Positions 58,641-64,000 of a DNA stretch of 64,000 bases are shown in pieces. The stretch covers positions 372,001 through 436,000 of the forward strand of contig NADL03000067.1 of NCBI GenBank assembly GCA_002205965.3, given 5' to 3'. A model generated the notes under the pieces. The model did not search any database. It saw nothing but the letters and a program-made list of their open reading frames with translations, and was not told the origin of the DNA. Position 1 is the first letter of the stretch, and each line of letters begins with the position of its first letter. Position numbers and translations under genes: made by a program. The stretch comes from Kappaphycus alvarezii. Taxonomy: Eukaryota > Rhodophyta > Florideophyceae > Gigartinales > Solieriaceae.

Positions 58641-61600
58641 TCGTCTTACAAGGTAGAATCGCTTCAAGCTCAGATTGACTTCGATCCTCTCAACTTCGCG
58701 CTTCGGAGATACCGTGGCAATCCAGTCAGCCCAGTTCGCTGTCTTGGTGCGTCCAACCAGAATCCGCCTCCGTTCAGGCCGTCAAACCATCTGGCTGAGC
58801 ACAGTACTCCTCATCATGACCTCAAACATAGGTTACTCGCAAGATGTGTCGCAAGATCACGGTACCGTTGATCTGGAAACTGCTAAATCGTGACGACATG
58901 TTACCGGAAACCGTCACAGACTGGCCCGGTGTGAATCATTTTCTGTCCGAGGAAGATCATCCCCAAGCACGATCCGGAGCCGGACCCGTGCCTCCAGGCT
59001 TTGCTTACTTCATTTCTCGTGATCTCCTCTACTGCTATGCAGTTTCTTGTTGGCCATGCTGAACGTTAGATGTTTGCTCCTAACGTCGAAAAGTTTCACC
59101 CGACTAGTTCGAAAATTATTCATGTCTTACCAGCCATACGGACGAGCCGCAAGCGTCCGCGTAATTCTCGTGGCACTATTCGCATGTTGAAGCTATTCTA
59201 AGAAACATCTAACTACTAGATCTCAAAGATGATGGTAATGATGCGAACAATATCGTGAATAAAATTCCGCAAGACAACAAGAATAACAACAAATGAAAAA
59301 ATGAGCCCACTATCCTGGATCTGAACAAATCTATCCAATCCATGACCTCCTTCTTCCCCAAATCAAGCAGTCCAACAGAGGGAGAAAATAAATCGTCTAT
59401 TTCTCGCTTGGCTCCGATCGTCGGAAAATGGAAACTCTAGGAATTCATCCAAGCCAATGACCGCCAATGCTCTACTGGCTTCTACATGCAAACAATCCCG
59501 CTCAAAATGTCTACCATAAAGTGATGCTCAAGTCAATCTCGATCGAAAAAATGGTAGATCAGATGAAAAAGAAGGTATTTTCGATTGAAATTTTCAAGAC
59601 TGCCGTATCACTCGCCGTAACTCTACCAAGCTCGAACAGTTTCGAAATTGAGAAATATGCGACTCATAAATGAATTGAATTTATGATAAAGTACCAGAGA
59701 GACTTTCCCACCCATATGCTCGCTCTGGAATACCTCTAGAATCGTCTGCGTTCAATTTTTCTCCCCTGTCCTGGTGTGGACCCTCTTTCAGGTGCTGAGT
59801 CCCATGAGGAAGATACTTCTTTTTGGACAAAATATAATATCTGCTTCAGCGGTCTACGAAATCAGATCCAAGAATAAACCAAAACCGATTATGAAGTGTC
59901 AATCGAAGCAGGCCTTTGGGCAATTTTATGACCCCAAGGATAAAATTAATATGAATAGATTGCTTTCTTCTCAAAGAAAACCCCTCAGCCTCCTCCTTGA
60001 CGCCCTATCAGATTCAGACATGATCAGGAATTTCGCAGTTCCCTGCTTAGCTTTAGAAGGATTCAACGCCCAGTTTTCATGGGGCGACCTAACTTGTCCC
60101 GCAAACTACCTCGCCCAAGGAAGTTTTGTTACGGATGTGGAAAAGAAGGAAAATTCCGCCGCGAATGTCCAAATCGATAAAAGAACCAACGCCGGTATCA
60201 ATATTTCACCGACCTAGGTGATGCTGCTGGGTACATGCTTTCCATGGAGATGATGACATCGAAAACGCCGTCCACGCAGTACTTACTTACTTTACCGCCG
60301 CTGAGGAACAAATGATGGAATCTAATACTAAGACCAACCAAGATGATGATGCTCTCGATTCTTGACTAGCTGATATATTCGATTTTCTGAACAATGTGGA
60401 AGCTATGACCCACTCCGCTTCCAGTCTTCCGCTGCCCTTCAGATACAACAACTCATTTGCGTTCGTCTTCCTGTCGCTTCCAGAGTTCAAGGACATCATG
60501 GAAACCCTGAAGATCTACTTCAACAGATCAGCGAATAAGCACATAATTCTCGACACTGGCGCTCCTCGCTCCATATGCAGCGAAGATTGGCTCATGAAGG
60601 CACAATGGAATCTTCTTCAGAAAGTCTGACTGCTGAAAGGGACTCCACCATTCCGTTTCGCTGATCATCCCTTCTATGCGCTTTACGGCGTAAATCTCTC
60701 AGCTCATATTGGGGAAACTCAGGTCCATAATCATACGCTTAAGACATTTGCGTACGAGCTGCGTGCGACCCCGATACCCTTCCATCTCGGCCTCACTGAC
60801 CAATGCCGACTCGGGTTCGATATATGCCTTCGAGAAAAGATCTGAAGCCATCTCCGCTTCAATACACTTGGAAAATGTTCCCCCTTATAGTCATGTCCCA
60901 AATCTGGCTTCGTTTTGATCCTTAGCACCGTTGTTCAACAAATAAACCGGACTGGAACAACATCATCTCGAAATATATCTTCTTTGGTAAATCTGGTCTT
61001 ATCCGGAGCCATTGCACACACTACTACGCTGCTCATTTACCCGGAGTTTTTCTCTTCCGGAAGTAACAGCTCGACGTACCTCATTTCTCCATGTCTTCGC
61101 AACAATTGGACTCCTAAAATAAACCGTATGGACCTTTTTCGGTTGCACCGTGCTCTCAAGCATCCTGAATCTACATAGCTATCGAAGCTCATTCGCAAGA
61201 GCCTTGGTAACAACCCACTCTATCTTGAAATAAAGAAAGGGTTAGTGTAGTCTCGGTGCAGTGAATGTGCCGAAAATCCTGAATTCCCACACAAGCCCAA
61301 TTTAGCTCTTCTAAACGTGCAACTCCAAGCCCGGCTGTCTCTCTCGATGTAATTTCTCACAGGATCCATAATAAGCCTATGAACATCTTAGTCATGATTG
61401 ACCATGGAGACATGCGGATACACTTGAGGTTTCTGCGGTGATCGTTCAGCTCAGACCTCATTTAACAGCTTCTACAACCGTTTTATTAGTTTTTTTGACG
61501 CACCTGTCTACCTCAACGTCGATCGAAGCTCAAATATATCCTCACAGTTTATGAAGTAGAAGCTTCATTAGGTAGAGTCGCAACTCGTCCCGTACCAATG

Positions 61601-62225
61601 GAAGCCTCTTGGGCATCGTTTTAAACGAGCCATCTCATAGATACCTACACAAAAGCATCTATAGTCTTCTTCTACAAAAAAATTACGCTCCTGGACATGA
61701 TATCTAAGTCCTCCTCGCTGAAGTCGAGATCGGATGGAACTTCGCTCACCATGCGAATAACATCATTCCACACTACTACCCCTTCGGCATCATGCCAAGA
61801 ATGATCGGTGCCCTGGATGAGAGACATCATCTCATGGAACGAATAGCACTTATAAACGTTTCCCACCAGGAGACTGAGACCCTTCGCACCGGTAAATTTA
61901 TCTCTCTTGCCCTTGACACCACCCATCGAAACGGTATCTCGCGGAATTCCTTCGCGGAGCAAGAGAATGGTCACCATTGGCGTCAATTAATCGTTGAAAG
62001 CATAGATGAACCAATAATTATGTTCGAATTCGAAGGAAAACTTTACCTCACTCATTCAACGCGAGTTTTTCCTTACTTTGGTGAGCTTTTGATTCCACCG
62101 GGTCTAAAAGGGGGCCAGCTTCTACCCAATCGCCAAGATACGTCTTTCGTCATCTTTCTGGGCTTAAGGATTGGATTGAAGTGGGGTATTAGTTGTTCTT
62201 CAGGTGGATTAGAGAATAAATAAAT
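58640..62225 (+). mobile_element. Ty1/copia-like retrotransposon fossil (gag, protease, integrase)
   Basis: The plus strand has a gag region at 58.65-60.2 kb. The open frame 59774-60217 lies in it, with a knuckle CYGCGKEGKFRREC near 60.13 kb. A protease with LDTGAPRSIC is at about 60550. The integrase zinc region (HRALKHPES near 61150, then CSECAENPEFPHKP near 61260) and core (LDVISHRIHNKPMNILVMID near 61350) follow. Protease before integrase is the Ty1/copia order. The open frame 61792-62223 follows where later pol parts would be, but no RT motif is clear there. The copy is old, with many breaks. Its family differs from the copy at 1-1.9 kb; its protease is of the broad type also seen in the 16.4-20.3 kb element. 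Confidence 0.8.
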
Positions 62226-62229
62226 AGCC

Positions 62230-63600
62230 ATGATGACCATTTCATAGATTTAGAATCCTTGGAGGGAATGATTTGGGATGCAGCGGGTCTCAAGTTACCG
62301 GTATGACGCCTCCACGATCCGCATCTCCATTCCTTCAGCTACCCTTACTTTTCCCTCGCCATCCTTTCCAATTGGTTTACAAAGCAGAAGGCTCTCAGTC
62401 ATCTACAGCTATGCAATGGTCACCATGGCTATGGTTTCTTCTCCAATCCACCAAAATAACAACCCAGATCCCTTCCATACCTCCTTAAGCCAAACAATGA
62501 GCCTCAGCGCCTCGCCACCTCCCTCTCCAAACTTGAACCTATCTGGGTGAGTCCTCAGATCCAAACTTATCTTCAACCCCCTCACAAGTCTTTGCGTCCC
62601 CCTTACTGTTTTATTTCATTTCACAGGCCTTCCAGCTTACAAGAACTCACTGCATCAACGTACTGTACTGTCAATTCATCCACAGGTAGACTTTCAACCA
62701 GGGCTACTAGGCACTTTGATGTCATTACACTTTTCCTTGCAGTTATGAACACAGCGTTTGACCCCATTGGTACACTTGGAATAGTTACGGGCGAGTTGCA
62801 CACTGGGATATTATATCATTGCTTTACCAATCAAAAGTTGACTTGCTATCCCATGCCACCTGGACCAACGTACTTCTTACATCTTGTCAGAGTATATCAC
62901 TCGTGCCGACTACAATTCTGAAAGCGCTACTTACGATACCGTCAGAGCTGTTTTACGGGAAAAATTTTGCATTCGCTACTGTTAGACTGCATTTTCCTAT
63001 AGTCTGTACCTATCTTCAGTTCTATATAAACCCTGGTTTGGAGCGGACGACTGAACCCAGCCAGCCCAGCCAAAGTTTCAACCACAGTTCTACCCAGATC
63101 TGCTCGTGTGCGCTTAACACCCCACTTACGTTCCTACACTTCAAGCTACTAGACAGCCACCTATCCCTCACAACCAAAACATGTATCAATACGAGCATCA
63201 AAGCTACTGCAGTGACAATTTGCTTGCCAGGACATAATCAAACAACTCCACATTCGGCAGAACTCTGCTACTATGATCGGTGAAGAAGTAATGCAATAAT
63301 GGGCTCAAACGACGAGCTCCGGGTCTTCCTGTGATGATTTCGAAGCTATTATTCTCTTTTCTTGCATAAATCCGGGGAATATGAACTTTTTTTGCATTTT
63401 CCCGGCACTTTCTTTTTACCCTACTGTACTTTATTGTACGTGTTTTTCTTGTTATCGCGCAACGAATTTTGGCGAGAGGGGTTATTGTCGCTGAAATACT
63501 GTACATTGTACACTAGTACGATTTAGTGTACTGTACTTTACAATGTGTACACTGCAATTCCTCTCAAACCCTCTCCAAAGTATGGGCAGATCCTGTTCCG
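62230..63600. other. Region after copia-like fossil; no recognised gene
   Basis: The frames 62547-62921 and 62819-63283 are open for 124 and 154 codons but show no family. A TATA-like CTATATAAACCC at 63022 is followed by Pro/Thr-rich, C-rich DNA with no long frame from an ATG. This could be LTR DNA. TACTGTAC motifs are dense at 63420-63540. Confidence 0.35.
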
Positions 63601-63608
63601 TTGGTGCT

Positions 63609-63615
63609 TATATAA
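63609..63615 (+). promoter_or_regulatory. Candidate TATA box of the right-edge gene
   Basis: TATATAAA begins 30 bp before ATG 63640, so a normally placed start site would fall at or just before the ATG, giving a very short leader. Confidence 0.45.
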
Positions 63616-63639
63616 ACTTCGATACTGCGCACAACCACC

Positions 63640-63987
63640 ATGGATTTTCAAACTAAGAGAGTGGCTGATGTTCTTTCTGAATTGCTTCTGACTCGATGTT
63701 CCAGAAATAAACAGGAGTGTCCACTGGCAGAAAACTGTGCGCAAGTTGCCTCCCTCATGAACTCAAAGTTTTCTAAGATTTGGAATAAGGTTTTCTTGGG
63801 CTGAATTGATGCACACTCCTTATCTGATACAGCCGAAGCTAAAGTGAAGTCGAAAATGGTTGACAAGTTCCTTTCAGCTTTTTCTCCTTCAAGTATCAAG
63901 ATCGCTGACAAAAAGGCATCAGATACTCAAAAGAAGACATTTACATCAAGTTTTGACTCAGAAGATGAAGTTGTTTCTATTGGATAA
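63640..63987 (+). pseudogene. Small hydrophilic protein frame with one in-frame TGA
   Basis: From ATG 63640 (context ACCATGG, a strong start) the frame reads MDFQTKRVADVLSELLLTRC and so on for 54 codons to TGA at 63802. It then continues without a stop to TAA at 63985-63987, through KSKMVDKFLSAFSPSSIK and SFDSEDEVVSIG. Composition and tone are the same on both sides of the TGA, so a CGA-to-TGA change in a 115-codon gene is the simplest view. A gene with a nearby intron or TGA read-through are less likely. No family is recognised. It could also be the start of a gag-like frame of an element beyond the window. Confidence 0.4.
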
Positions 63988-64000
63988 GCGATTGATACAT

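Noticed and set aside
1-64000. Search for CRISPR arrays, bacterial operons or defence gene clusters
   Set aside because: No regularly spaced repeats, ribosome-binding-site operons or defence protein motifs were seen; the content is eukaryotic.

Overview
This window looks like nuclear DNA of a eukaryote with few introns and a genome rich in transposons. The evidence is the set of elements: Ty1/copia-like and Ty3/gypsy-like fossils, solo LTRs with 5-bp target duplications, piggyBac-like transposase remains and R2-like (RLE-type) reverse transcriptase fragments. TATA-type promoters and one candidate short GT-AG intron fit this. An alga, perhaps a red alga, is my best guess. It rests on the gene style and the type of transposase, not on a marker gene, so it is weak. 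No rRNA, tRNA, CRISPR array or bacterial-type operon was found.

Layout. 1-1.9 kb: part of a minus-strand copia-like fossil cut by the window edge. 2.43-3.42 kb: a solo LTR. 4-12 kb: AT-rich, almost gene-free DNA with a long foldback repeat, an old gypsy-like relic and a decayed LTR relative. 12.6-16.1 kb: a plus-strand gypsy-like fossil. 16.43-20.28 kb: a compact minus-strand LTR element with both LTRs, a target duplication and only gag and protease parts visible. 22.0-23.65 kb: a broken piggyBac-like transposase. 24.6-34.6 kb: a GC-richer nest of RLE-type reverse transcriptase fragments, one of them split by a second solo LTR (25.4-26.4 kb), plus two copies of an unrecognised repeat that encodes a coiled-coil protein. 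37.7-43 kb: the only convincing host-gene island. It holds a possible membrane protein gene, an oligopeptidase B gene with two one-base frame breaks, and a small cysteine-rich frame. 44.6-45.6 kb: another RLE-type fragment. 45.6-48.8 kb: unrecognised broken frames. 48.8-57.7 kb: a second AT-rich block with no recognised gene. 58.6-62.2 kb: a plus-strand copia-like fossil. 63.6-64.0 kb: a candidate small gene at the right edge.

Only oligopeptidase B can be assigned a cellular function with confidence: it is a cytosolic-type serine peptidase that cuts after basic residues. Everything else recognised is mobile-element debris. No new multi-gene system was found. The most novel items are the unrecognised repeat family at 28.4-29.8 / 33.0-33.6 kb, the compact gag-protease LTR element, and the dense TGTAC/GTACA motif clusters spread through the GC-richer parts.
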